From NCBI RefSeq assembly GCF_014207445.1, contig NZ_JACHEM010000016.1, forward strand, positions 62,001 to 126,000: a DNA stretch of 64,000 nt, in the 5' to 3' direction. Shown one piece after another: positions 6,508 through 13,844 of this stretch. Below the pieces are notes generated by a model, which was given only the letters and a program-made list of their open reading frames with translations, did not search any database and was not told the origin of the DNA. This stretch comes from Streptomyces candidus (GTDB lineage: Bacteria > Actinomycetota > Actinomycetes > Streptomycetales > Streptomycetaceae). How positions within the stretch are numbered: the stretch's first letter is position 1; every line of letters begins with the position of its first letter. The translations under genes and the position numbers were made by a program.

Positions 6508-8508
6508 TCAGGACTCCTTGTGCGGTGCCCAGCCGTCCTGTCCGGCGAGGTAGTCGCCGACCTCGTGTCGGGCGGCATCGGCCGCGGACATCTGCGGGCG
6601 GTCGTCGGTGACGGACGCGCCCGGCCCGTACGTCCGGTACTCGGCGAAGCGGGCGTCCTTCCAGGAGAAGCCGCTCATGTCCGTCCACGGCGCGTCCTTG
6701 ACCGCCGCGGGAAGCCGGGTGTCGCGGAACAGCGCTTGCCCGATGGCCTGCGGTTCGCCGCCCGGGTGCCAGGGCCGTCCGAGGTGGTAGGACTGCGGCG
6801 GGGCGTCGCTGACGACACGGCTGCGGTTGATCAGGAATCCGTACGGGTTGCCCGACCAGGTCGAAGATGCGGTGACGTAACCGTTGTTGGTGGTGGACCC
6901 CCGGCTGAGCGCCTTGATCAGCGAGCGGTCGATGACCGTGGTGGCGCGACCGTAGATGAAGTCGACGTCACCCTCGATGTACGAGTCGCGGATGTAGACG
7001 CGGCTGATGACGTTCAGCTTGGGACTGTCGGTCATCAGGGTGTCCTGGTTGCCCTTGAAGGAGGTGTCGGTGAACGTGATGCGGTCGCCGGTGGTCTTCA
7101 TGGCGAGGGCCTGCTCTCCTTTCAGTTCGACGGCCGCCTCGTCGAAGTCGTTGACGAAGGTGAGGTTGCGGACACTGACGTCGGAGGCGGCTATCAGGAC
7201 GGTGGCGCTGCCGCTCGAACCCCCGTACGCGGCGGGCGTATTGTGCACGATGACCGACTTCGTACGGTCGCGGCCGGTCCCGAGGAGGGCGAGCTGCGGC
7301 TTGGTCACGGGGATGCGGACCTGTTCGCGGTAGGTCCCGGGCGCGATCCGCAGCGTGATCCGGCCGTCGTTCCCGACCGGAACCGCGTCCACGGCGGCCT
7401 GCACGGTCGGGTAGTCGGCGGGCACGTTCAGGGAGGTGTCGACGCCGATGGTGCGCTGCGGTCCGGAGAAGCGCGAGACCAGTGCCGGTACGGCGGCGGC
7501 CGGGTCGAGGTGGTAGGAGTAGAAGGACCTGGGCTCGAACGCCTTGCCCCAGGCGTCGTGGCGCCCCGTCGTGTTCCGCAGGATCGAACCACGCTGCACC
7601 AACTCCGCGCTCGCGTCCGCTTGGTGGGGGTGCTGGACGTCGCGGTAGTAGCTGTTCTCGATGACCATTCTGGTCTTGCCGCGCGCCCAGTTGCCGTAGC
7701 TCCACACCGGGTCGCCGTCCGCGACCTGGGCGGAGAGATAGTTGTTGTAGAGGTGTGCGTAGGCGCAGTTGTCGGCGGAGGGGTTGCGCTGCTTGGTACC
7801 GCGGAACCAGTTGTGGTCGATGGTGACCTTGGTGACGACGTTCGGTGTCCAACCGATACCGAACGCCTTGTTGTGCTGGTCGAACTGGTTGTAGGAGACA
7901 GTGATGTAATCGCTGTCCTTGCGCAGGTCCACCAGGCCGTCACCGAGGTGCGTGAAGCGGTTGTGGTCGATCCAGACGTGGTGGACGGAGTCCATCTGGA
8001 TGCCGTCGAAGTCGTTGGTCTTGCCGTCCCAGTCGCCCTCGACGTAGCTGTCCCGGATGGTGAGGTTGCGAATAATGACGTTGTGGGTGCCGGACTTCAA
8101 CTGCAGTCCTCCCTGCACGAGTTCGCCGCTCGCACCGACCCCTATGAGGGTCTTGTTCGAGGTCACTTCGACCTCGGCGCCAAACGGCTCCATCGTGATG
8201 GCGCCCGCAATCCGGATGATGTACGGCTCGGCGGCCCCCGCGTACTTCACCAGGTCGGCCTGCGTACGGACGGAAACGACTTTGCCGCCACGCCCGCCGG
8301 TCGTACCGCCCGCGAGAGAGGCGAAGCCGTGCGCGGTGTCGGACCCTCGGGGGGAGGAAGCCTTTTGGTATTCGGGCGCAGGGGCGAGGGCCGGCGCGGC
8401 CTCGGCCGGCCCTGCGGCGAGGGCGAAGGTGGCGGCGAAGGCCGTTACGGCGGCCAGGACTCTTGGCAGCAAGCGCTTACTCGACCGACTGAAAGGGGTC
8501 TTGCTCAT
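6508..8508 (-). CDS. Secreted pectate lyase-pectin methylesterase fusion (PL1-CE8)
   Basis: 666-residue secreted protein with two catalytic domains. After a signal peptide (basic start SKRLLPRV, cleavage near AEAAPA), residues about 45-365 form a PL1 beta-helix with WIDHNRFTHLGDGLVDLR and a KQRNPSAD basic motif. Residues about 375-640 form a pectinesterase, starting NVPADYPTVQAAVDA and carrying the GNQDTL, VDFIYGR and LGRPW motifs that hold the catalytic Gln, Asp and Arg. One polypeptide could thus remove methyl esters and cleave the exposed polygalacturonate. The ATG at 8508 has GGGAG 5 bp upstream; a TTG four codons earlier was rejected. It follows the GH43 gene by 17 bp in the same operon. 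Confidence 0.92.
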   Translation of the reverse strand: MSKTPFSRSSKRLLPRVLAAVTAFAATFALAAGPAEAAPALAPAPEYQKASSPRGSDTAHGFASLAGGTTGGRGGKVVSVRTQADLVKYAGAAEPYIIRIAGAITMEPFGAEVEVTSNKTLIGVGASGELVQGGLQLKSGTHNVIIRNLTIRDSYVEGDWDGKTNDFDGIQMDSVHHVWIDHNRFTHLGDGLVDLRKDSDYITVSYNQFDQHNKAFGIGWTPNVVTKVTIDHNWFRGTKQRNPSADNCAYAHLYNNYLSAQVADGDPVWSYGNWARGKTRMVIENSYYRDVQHPHQADASAELVQRGSILRNTTGRHDAWGKAFEPRSFYSYHLDPAAAVPALVSRFSGPQRTIGVDTSLNVPADYPTVQAAVDAVPVGNDGRITLRIAPGTYREQVRIPVTKPQLALLGTGRDRTKSVIVHNTPAAYGGSSGSATVLIAASDVSVRNLTFVNDFDEAAVELKGEQALAMKTTGDRITFTDTSFKGNQDTLMTDSPKLNVISRVYIRDSYIEGDVDFIYGRATTVIDRSLIKALSRGSTTNNGYVTASSTWSGNPYGFLINRSRVVSDAPPQSYHLGRPWHPGGEPQAIGQALFRDTRLPAAVKDAPWTDMSGFSWKDARFAEYRTYGPGASVTDDRPQMSAADAARHEVGDYLAGQDGWAPHKES

Positions 8509-8525
8509 GGCGGCTCCCAACTGCT

Positions 8526-10193
8526 CTACGAAGGAGTGGAGTTGACCTGAACGTGGTGCGGACGTACACGGAAGTCCGTGAATGTGGCGCTGCCCGCTTC
8601 GCCTCCGGCCCCGTCAGGTGCGGCGGCGAACAGGCCGAGCAGCGCTCCGACCCATCGCCAGGGCGTGGCGGCGAAGACCGGCCCGGAAGCCCGCCACCCG
8701 TCGCCGGTATCGGCATGGAAGCGGCACCGGGCCCCGGCGGACACCTCGATGCGCAGCCGGACACGTACGGCGTCGGGGCCGTCGGTTCCGGGGCGAGTGC
8801 CTGCGGTGGCCACTGGTCGTGGGTGAGCGGCGTCCCGTTCGTGTTCCGCGACCGGTTCCGCGAAGCGGTGAACGAGGCTGACCGTGCCGTCCGTACCCCG
8901 CTCCAGCCCGATCCAGGAGAAGGCGTCGCCGAGCACCGCGAAGCCGGCCCGGGCCCCCGGCGCCTCCGAGGCCAGCGCGACGGTGACTTCGGCGGTGAAC
9001 GTCTCCCCAGGCAGCCGCTGCGTCAGGACGTGCGGCACAAGCCTCAGGTCGTGTGCGTCCGCGGTGGGCACGCAGGTGAAACGCAGCCCGTCGCCGCGGT
9101 GCGCGAGGGTCCACCCGTCGGCCGGGTTGGCGGCCCACTGCCACTGCGGCCCGAAGCGCCCGCCGGGGAAGTCGTCGTCGGTGACGGGCGAGGCGAGGGG
9201 CTGCGGAGGGGCGGCCGGCTTGCGGTGCGTGCGTACCGGCTCACCCTCGCAGCCGAGCACGGGCCAGCCGTCGACCGTGTCCCACCGCATCGGCTGGAGG
9301 TGGACGAGCCGCCCGTACGCGCCGTGCTCCTGGAAGTGCAGGAACCAGTCCTCCCCCGCCGGCGTACGCACCCAGCCGCCCTGGTGGGGGCCGTTGATGT
9401 CGGTGCGGCCCTGGGCGAGGACGATGCGTTCCTCGTACGGGCCGAAGAAGTCGCGGGAGCGGAAGGCGCCCTGCCAGCCCGTCGTCACTCCCCCGGCCGG
9501 AGCGAAGATCCAGAACCAGCCGCCGTGCCGGTAGAGCTTCGGTCCTTCCAGGGTGAACCAGCCCGGGATGCGGTCGCCGTCGACGAGAAGGACGCCCTCG
9601 TCGAGGAGAGTGCGGCCATCGCGGCTCATGCGGTGACCGGTAAGCCGGTTCTTCACCCCGGAACGGGACTTGGCCCAGGCGTGCACGAGGTACGCCTCGC
9701 CGGTCTCCTCGTCCCAGAGTGGGCAGGCGTCGATGAGCCCCTTGCCCGCCTTGAGAAGGTGAGGCGTGGTCCACGGGCCTTGGATGTCAGGTGCGTTGAC
9801 TTGGTAGACGCCGTGGTCGGGATCGCCCCAGAAGATCCAGAAGCGGCCGTCGGCACGGCGGAGAGAGGGGGCCCACACGCCCCGGTCGTGACGGGGGGCG
9901 GCGAACTCGTCGGCCGGTTCCAGTCTGTCCAGCGCGTGGCCGATCAGACTCCAGTTGACGAGGTCGCGGGAGTGGAGAAGCGGGAGGCCGGGGGCGCGGC
10001 CGAAGCTGGAGGCGGTGAGGTAGAAGTCGTCGCCGACAGCGATTACGTCGGGGTCGGAGTAGTCGGCGTGCAGGATCGGGTTGCGGTAGGTGCCGTTGCC
10101 GAGGTCTCCGTACCGTACGGGGTCTGGTGTATGGGGTATGAGATCTGATGTGTCGTGTATGAGGCCTGGTGCGGGCTGTGCGGGACCTGTCAT
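8526..10193 (-). CDS. Glycoside hydrolase family 43 protein
   Basis: 555-residue five-bladed beta-propeller hydrolase, probably acting on arabinose or xylose side chains of pectin. The GH43 start NPILHADYSDPDVIAVGDD contains the catalytic base Asp; further conserved segments are WAPSLRR, a DACPLWDEETGE strand and the acid-bearing TLEGPKLY. A C-terminal beta-sandwich follows from about residue 345. No signal peptide is visible, so it may act on imported oligomers. The ATG overlaps the upstream lyase stop and has GGGAGG upstream. The first 25 residues are encoded by a heptamer array rather than by family sequence; homology begins near GNGTYRNPIL. The specificity cannot be read from sequence alone. 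Confidence 0.88.
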   Translation of the reverse strand: MTGPAQPAPGLIHDTSDLIPHTPDPVRYGDLGNGTYRNPILHADYSDPDVIAVGDDFYLTASSFGRAPGLPLLHSRDLVNWSLIGHALDRLEPADEFAAPRHDRGVWAPSLRRADGRFWIFWGDPDHGVYQVNAPDIQGPWTTPHLLKAGKGLIDACPLWDEETGEAYLVHAWAKSRSGVKNRLTGHRMSRDGRTLLDEGVLLVDGDRIPGWFTLEGPKLYRHGGWFWIFAPAGGVTTGWQGAFRSRDFFGPYEERIVLAQGRTDINGPHQGGWVRTPAGEDWFLHFQEHGAYGRLVHLQPMRWDTVDGWPVLGCEGEPVRTHRKPAAPPQPLASPVTDDDFPGGRFGPQWQWAANPADGWTLAHRGDGLRFTCVPTADAHDLRLVPHVLTQRLPGETFTAEVTVALASEAPGARAGFAVLGDAFSWIGLERGTDGTVSLVHRFAEPVAEHERDAAHPRPVATAGTRPGTDGPDAVRVRLRIEVSAGARCRFHADTGDGWRASGPVFAATPWRWVGALLGLFAAAPDGAGGEAGSATFTDFRVRPHHVQVNSTPS

Positions 10194-10197
10194 CGGA
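10121..10197. repeat. Degenerate heptamer array inside GH43 start
   Basis: Eleven consecutive heptamers such as TGTATGG, GGTATGA, GATCTGA and TGTGTCG fit the same B-R-Y-N-Y-S-R pattern as the intergenic arrays. They encode the first 25 residues of the GH43 protein and include its start codon. The array has therefore been taken into a coding sequence, or the start codon arose within it. Confidence 0.75.
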
Positions 10198-11734
10198 TCC
10201 TCCCGGCGCCCGCGTCGCGCTGTACGTCACGGGCCGCCTTCGCGGCGGGTTCGATTGGGCCGTGCAGGGTGGGGGTCCAGTCGACGTCGGCGGTCAGGTC
10301 GCGTTCGCTGCCGGAGTTGTAGGCGTTGTGGATCGCGAGGAGGTCGACCGGGAAGCCGTTGAACTCGGTGCCCTTCTGACGGAAAGCGGTGCCGTTCCAG
10401 CTCTTCACCAGGTCGGCGGCCTCGACGTGGCCGGGGGCGGTGAAGGAATTGTTCTCGGCGTGGATGCGGGATTCGGTGGAGACGCCGACGGAGTAGCGGA
10501 AGGCGGCGTGGCCGTCGGGGATGTCGTACCGGTTGTTGTAGAGGTGCACCTGGCCGTAGCGGACGCGGGGCGCGCGCTGGACGATGGAGGCGAAGTGGTT
10601 GTGGTGGAGGGTGACGCGGAGCTTTCCCCGGTCGGTGGGAACGTTGTCGCCGTTGCCGATGAGCATCGCCTTGTCGTGGTCGGCGAACCTGCTCCAGGAG
10701 ACGGTGATCAGGTCGGAGCCGTTGGTGATGTCCAGCAGCCCGTCGTGGCGCAGGTAGTTGCGGCCGAAGTGGGTGGGCTCGCGGTCGTCGGGATGACCCT
10801 TGTCGCTGGCGGTGACGTGGTCGATCCAGACATGGGTGGCGCCGCGCAGCCAGATGTTGTCGTAGGCGGTCTTCCAGTCGCCGAGGCCTCCGGTGTTGGG
10901 CTGCCAGAGAGGGAAGCAGTCGTAGGCGTCGCGGAGTTCGAGGTTGCGGAGGATGACGTTGTCCGCGTTCTTGATCTGGAGGCTGGCGCCCTTGAGGACG
11001 GCGTGCTTGCCGACGCCGACCAGGGTGGTGCGGGAGCCGACGGCGAGTTCGACGCGTTCGGCCTGCCGGCCAGCGGACTTCTTGCGGGCTTCCTCCTGTG
11101 GGCCGGCGGGTTTGGCACCACCCCAGGTGCGGGGGTCGTACGCGGCGAGGTAGGCGGACAGGTCGTAGCCGTCCGTGGCGTAGTCGGCGCAGGTCAGACG
11201 GCGGCCCCGATCGTCGGTGTTGGCGTCGATCGTGCCCGCGATCCGGATGATCTTCGGGGTGTCGCTGCCGCCGTCCAGTGCCCTGACCAGTTCGGCGCGG
11301 TTGCGTACGGTGAAGACGTGGGCGTCGTCGGCGGCGGAGCCACCGGTGGTGCCGCCGTCGGCACTCGCCCAGCCGTCGTGGGGGGCAAGGACCTGGCGCC
11401 CGAGGTCGGGGGCGGTAGCGGAGGCGAATTCCCGCTCGCCCGCCGTTTCGTACACCGGGTCCGATGCCTGGTGTCTCGCATCTGGTATCGGATGCACCGT
11501 GGCGGGTGTCTGAGGCGTCGTACTTCTTGTCTGGAGTGCCGGCGCCCCATGCGCGGTCGTCCTGTGCGGCACCGTCCCGTCCACTGTCGTCCTGTGCGCC
11601 GTCGCCCCGTCCGCCGAGGTGACGTGCGCCGGGGTGTCGTCGGCATGTGCCGCGACGGGCACCAGGAGCGTGGCGGCCAGGGCGGCGGCGTACGCGGTGC
11701 GCGTGGCGTGCCTTCTGCGGGGTGTCGCTGTCAT
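10190..11734 (-). CDS. Secreted pectate lyase, polysaccharide lyase family 1
   Basis: 514-residue secreted lyase, paralogous to the enzyme at 2368-3696. Both share TTGGSA/TTGGAR, the beta-helix strands LQIKNADNVI and VTLHHN, and RAPRVRYGQV. The signal peptide is RRRHATRTAYAAALAATLL, cleaving near AAHA. Between the signal peptide and the lyase domain lies a linker of about 75 low-complexity residues (roughly 32-105), partly encoded by a heptamer array. The core signature here is WIDHVTASDKGHPDD. GAGGAG lies 8 bp before the ATG. The gene sits between the permease genes and GH43 in one operon. Confidence 0.92.
   Translation of the reverse strand: MTATPRRRHATRTAYAAALAATLLVPVAAHADDTPAHVTSADGATAHRTTVDGTVPHRTTAHGAPALQTRSTTPQTPATVHPIPDARHQASDPVYETAGEREFASATAPDLGRQVLAPHDGWASADGGTTGGSAADDAHVFTVRNRAELVRALDGGSDTPKIIRIAGTIDANTDDRGRRLTCADYATDGYDLSAYLAAYDPRTWGGAKPAGPQEEARKKSAGRQAERVELAVGSRTTLVGVGKHAVLKGASLQIKNADNVILRNLELRDAYDCFPLWQPNTGGLGDWKTAYDNIWLRGATHVWIDHVTASDKGHPDDREPTHFGRNYLRHDGLLDITNGSDLITVSWSRFADHDKAMLIGNGDNVPTDRGKLRVTLHHNHFASIVQRAPRVRYGQVHLYNNRYDIPDGHAAFRYSVGVSTESRIHAENNSFTAPGHVEAADLVKSWNGTAFRQKGTEFNGFPVDLLAIHNAYNSGSERDLTADVDWTPTLHGPIEPAAKAARDVQRDAGAGRIR
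11444..11541. repeat. Degenerate heptamer array inside pectate lyase linker
   Basis: Fourteen in-phase heptamers (for example TACACCG, GGTCCGA, TGTCTCG, CATCTGG) encode residues about 65-97 of the lyase, in the linker between signal peptide and catalytic domain. A related 30-bp imperfect duplication continues at 11556-11615. A 7-bp period does not keep codon phase, so the encoded peptide repeats only every 21 bp. Confidence 0.7.
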
Positions 11735-11802
11735 GCCTCGTACTCCTCAAGGCGTCCGATGTGCTGTCCGGATCCGCGGTTGTCCGTGCAGGGGAAGCGG
11801 GG

Positions 11803-12714
11803 TCAGCCCTTGACCGCACCCGCGCTGAAGCCGGTGATGAGCCACTTCTGGATGAAGGCGAAGACGATGACGACCGGGACGGCCGCGATGACGCCGCCCG
11901 CCGCGAGTGCTCCGAGGTCGACGCTGTCAGAACCCATGAGGGTGTTCAGACCGACCGGGATCGTCTGCTTGTCCTGTTCGCTGAGGAACATCAGCGCGAA
12001 CAGGAAGTGGTTCCAGCTGTGCACGAAGGCGAAGGAGCCGACCGCGATCAGACCCGGGCGGAGCAGTGGGAGAACCACCGCGCAGAAGGCCCGGAAGCGT
12101 GAGCAACCGTCGACCCAGGCGGCCTCCTCCAGAGACACCGGCACGTTCTTGATGAAGCCGCTGATCAGAATGATGGAGAGGGGAAGCTGGAAGACGGTCT
12201 CGGCGATGATGACGCTGCCGAGAGAGTTGATCATTTGGAGGTTGCGGAAGATCTCGAAGAGAGGAACGAGCATCAGTGCGCCCGGGATGAACTGGGAGCA
12301 GAGCAACGCCAGCATGAAGGCGTTCTTGATGCGGAAGTTGAAGCGGGCGAGGGCATAGCCGCCTGCGAGTGCGACACCGGTTGTGGCGACGAGGGTGCAC
12401 ACGCCGACGATCATGCTGTTCTCGAAGAACATCCCGAAGTTGCGCTCGGTCCACACCTTCTCGAAGTGTTCGAAGGTCATGGGCCACGGCACGAGCGACG
12501 TCGAGCCGGCCGGCCGTACGGCGAACAGCAGCATCCAGTAGAAGGGGATGAGCGTGAACAGGAGGTACAGGCCGAGCGGGAGGTAGATCTGCCAGCGCGG
12601 TACGTCGTCGAACGCGCGCTCGCGCTTCGGGGTGCGCGGGGTCTTCGGCGGCAGGGGGCTGCCGGTGGGCGGGGCGTCGGTGCGGGTCTGGTTCTCCGCG
12701 AGTGCGGCGGTCAT
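11803..12714 (-). CDS. Carbohydrate ABC transporter permease, MalG type
   Basis: 303-residue inner-membrane permease. About 40 polar residues precede the first helix (IYLPLGLYLLFTLIPFYWML). Four or five more helices follow, with the EAA loop near LEEAAWVDGCSRFRAF that would dock on a cytoplasmic ATPase. The C-terminus KWLITGFSAGAVKG is typical of MalG-like subunits. The ATG overlaps the stop of the other permease gene (ATGA) and GGAGG lies 9 bp upstream. It pairs with the permease at 12711-13652 and the binding protein at 5075-6418. No ATPase gene is present in the operon. Confidence 0.93.
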   Translation of the reverse strand: MTAALAENQTRTDAPPTGSPLPPKTPRTPKRERAFDDVPRWQIYLPLGLYLLFTLIPFYWMLLFAVRPAGSTSLVPWPMTFEHFEKVWTERNFGMFFENSMIVGVCTLVATTGVALAGGYALARFNFRIKNAFMLALLCSQFIPGALMLVPLFEIFRNLQMINSLGSVIIAETVFQLPLSIILISGFIKNVPVSLEEAAWVDGCSRFRAFCAVVLPLLRPGLIAVGSFAFVHSWNHFLFALMFLSEQDKQTIPVGLNTLMGSDSVDLGALAAGGVIAAVPVVIVFAFIQKWLITGFSAGAVKG

Positions 12715-13652
12715 GTGCGGTCGCCTCCGAACTTGCTCAGGCGCAGGTAGACGATCGAACAGAAGAGGAGGATCACGAACGCGACGGTGGTCAGTGCGGA
12801 CGCGTAGCCGAAGTCGTGGCCCTCGATGCCGGTGTTGGCGATCATCAACGGGAGTGTGGTGGTGGTTCCGGCTGGGCCGCCGCCGGTGAGCGTGTACAGC
12901 AGGTCGACGTTGTTGAACTCCCAGACACCGCGCAGCAGCGTGGAGAGGATGATCGCGTCCTTGAGGTGCGGCAGCGTGATGTGTACGAACTGCCGCATCC
13001 GGCCGGCGCCGTCGACCGAGGCCGCCTCGTACAGGTCCTTCGGGATGGACTGGAGGTCGGCGAGGATCAGGATGGCGAAGAAGGGGACACCGCGCCAGAG
13101 TTCGGCGAGGACTGCTGCCCAGAAGACGGTGCCGGTGTCCGAGAGGACGGAGGTGCCGTACGAGCCGATGCCGAGGTCGGCGAGGTAGCGGCTCATACCG
13201 GTGGACGGGTTGTAGAGGAGCATCCAGATGGTGGTCGTCAGGACACCCGAGACGGCCCAGGGCGAGAACACCAGGGCGCGCGCGACCGCACGGCCGACGA
13301 AGGTCTGGTTGACGAGCAGCGCCAGGACCAGGCCGAGGGCCAGCTGGAGGCTGACCTGGACGATGACCCACTTGGCGCTGAACCCGAGGGTGGACCAGAA
13401 GAGGGGGTCCTCGGTGAAGATGCGGGTGAAGTTCTCGAAGCCCGCGAAGCCGTTCTTCCAGGGCTTGGTGACGTTGTAGTCCTGCAGGCTGTAGTAGAAG
13501 ACGCTGAGCACCGGGTAGGCGATGAAGCCCACCATGAGCAGTCCGGCCGGTGCGATCAGCAGGTACGGGAGCCGGCGCGGAGTGGAGCTGGTGCGGCGGC
13601 GGGGCGGCGGGACTGTCGGCGGCGATTTGGCCACGGCTGCTGTTTGGGCCAT
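12711..13652 (-). CDS. Carbohydrate ABC transporter permease, MalF type
   Basis: 313-residue permease with six predicted helices, starting PYLLIAPAGLLMVGFIAYPV and including the EAA loop LYEAASVDGAGRMRQF. It is the first gene of the six-gene transport and pectin-cleavage operon. The ATG at 13652 has GGAG 7 bp upstream; a further in-frame start 16 codons earlier lacks a ribosome binding site. Upstream lie a 13-bp perfect palindrome (13700-13712) and a heptamer array before the dehydratase stop codon. Confidence 0.93.
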   Translation of the reverse strand: MAQTAAVAKSPPTVPPPRRRTSSTPRRLPYLLIAPAGLLMVGFIAYPVLSVFYYSLQDYNVTKPWKNGFAGFENFTRIFTEDPLFWSTLGFSAKWVIVQVSLQLALGLVLALLVNQTFVGRAVARALVFSPWAVSGVLTTTIWMLLYNPSTGMSRYLADLGIGSYGTSVLSDTGTVFWAAVLAELWRGVPFFAILILADLQSIPKDLYEAASVDGAGRMRQFVHITLPHLKDAIILSTLLRGVWEFNNVDLLYTLTGGGPAGTTTTLPLMIANTGIEGHDFGYASALTTVAFVILLFCSIVYLRLSKFGGDRT

Positions 13653-13699
13653 GACGGTTCTCCGTTCCGTGGGGACGTGGACGAGGGCATGACTAAGCA

Positions 13700-13712
13700 C
13701 GAACGCTGTTCG
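13700..13712 (-). promoter_or_regulatory. Palindrome upstream of transporter operon
   Basis: CGAACGCTGTTCG is a perfect dyad with a 3-bp centre, 48 bp before the permease start codon. Its GTTCG half-sites match those of the O1/O2 sites at 2.0-2.15 kb but with different spacing. A pectin-locus regulator could bind it; this is only a suggestion. Confidence 0.35.
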
Positions 13713-13782
13713 AGATACCGGGCGGGAAGGTCCGTGGAGGTGCGTGCGGGGTCTGCGAGGAGGTGGGAGGTGCGGGATGCGA

Positions 13783-13831
13783 TGTATGACGTACGAAGTA
13801 CGGTGTCCGATGTACCGAACGGGATGCCCGG
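13783..13831. repeat. Degenerate heptamer array B
   Basis: Seven in-phase units (TGTATGA, CGTACGA, AGTACGG, TGTCCGA, TGTACCG and two weaker ones) lie just after the dehydratase stop codon. Two more units precede them after a 2-bp slip. Confidence 0.65.
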
Positions 13832-13844
13832 AACGGCTGCGACG

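Noticed and set aside
8466..8480. AAGCGCTT palindrome near the PL1-CE8 start, like a LacI operator
   Set aside because: It lies inside the signal-peptide coding region (SSKRLL), is short, and lacks the wider symmetry seen at 19006-19021.
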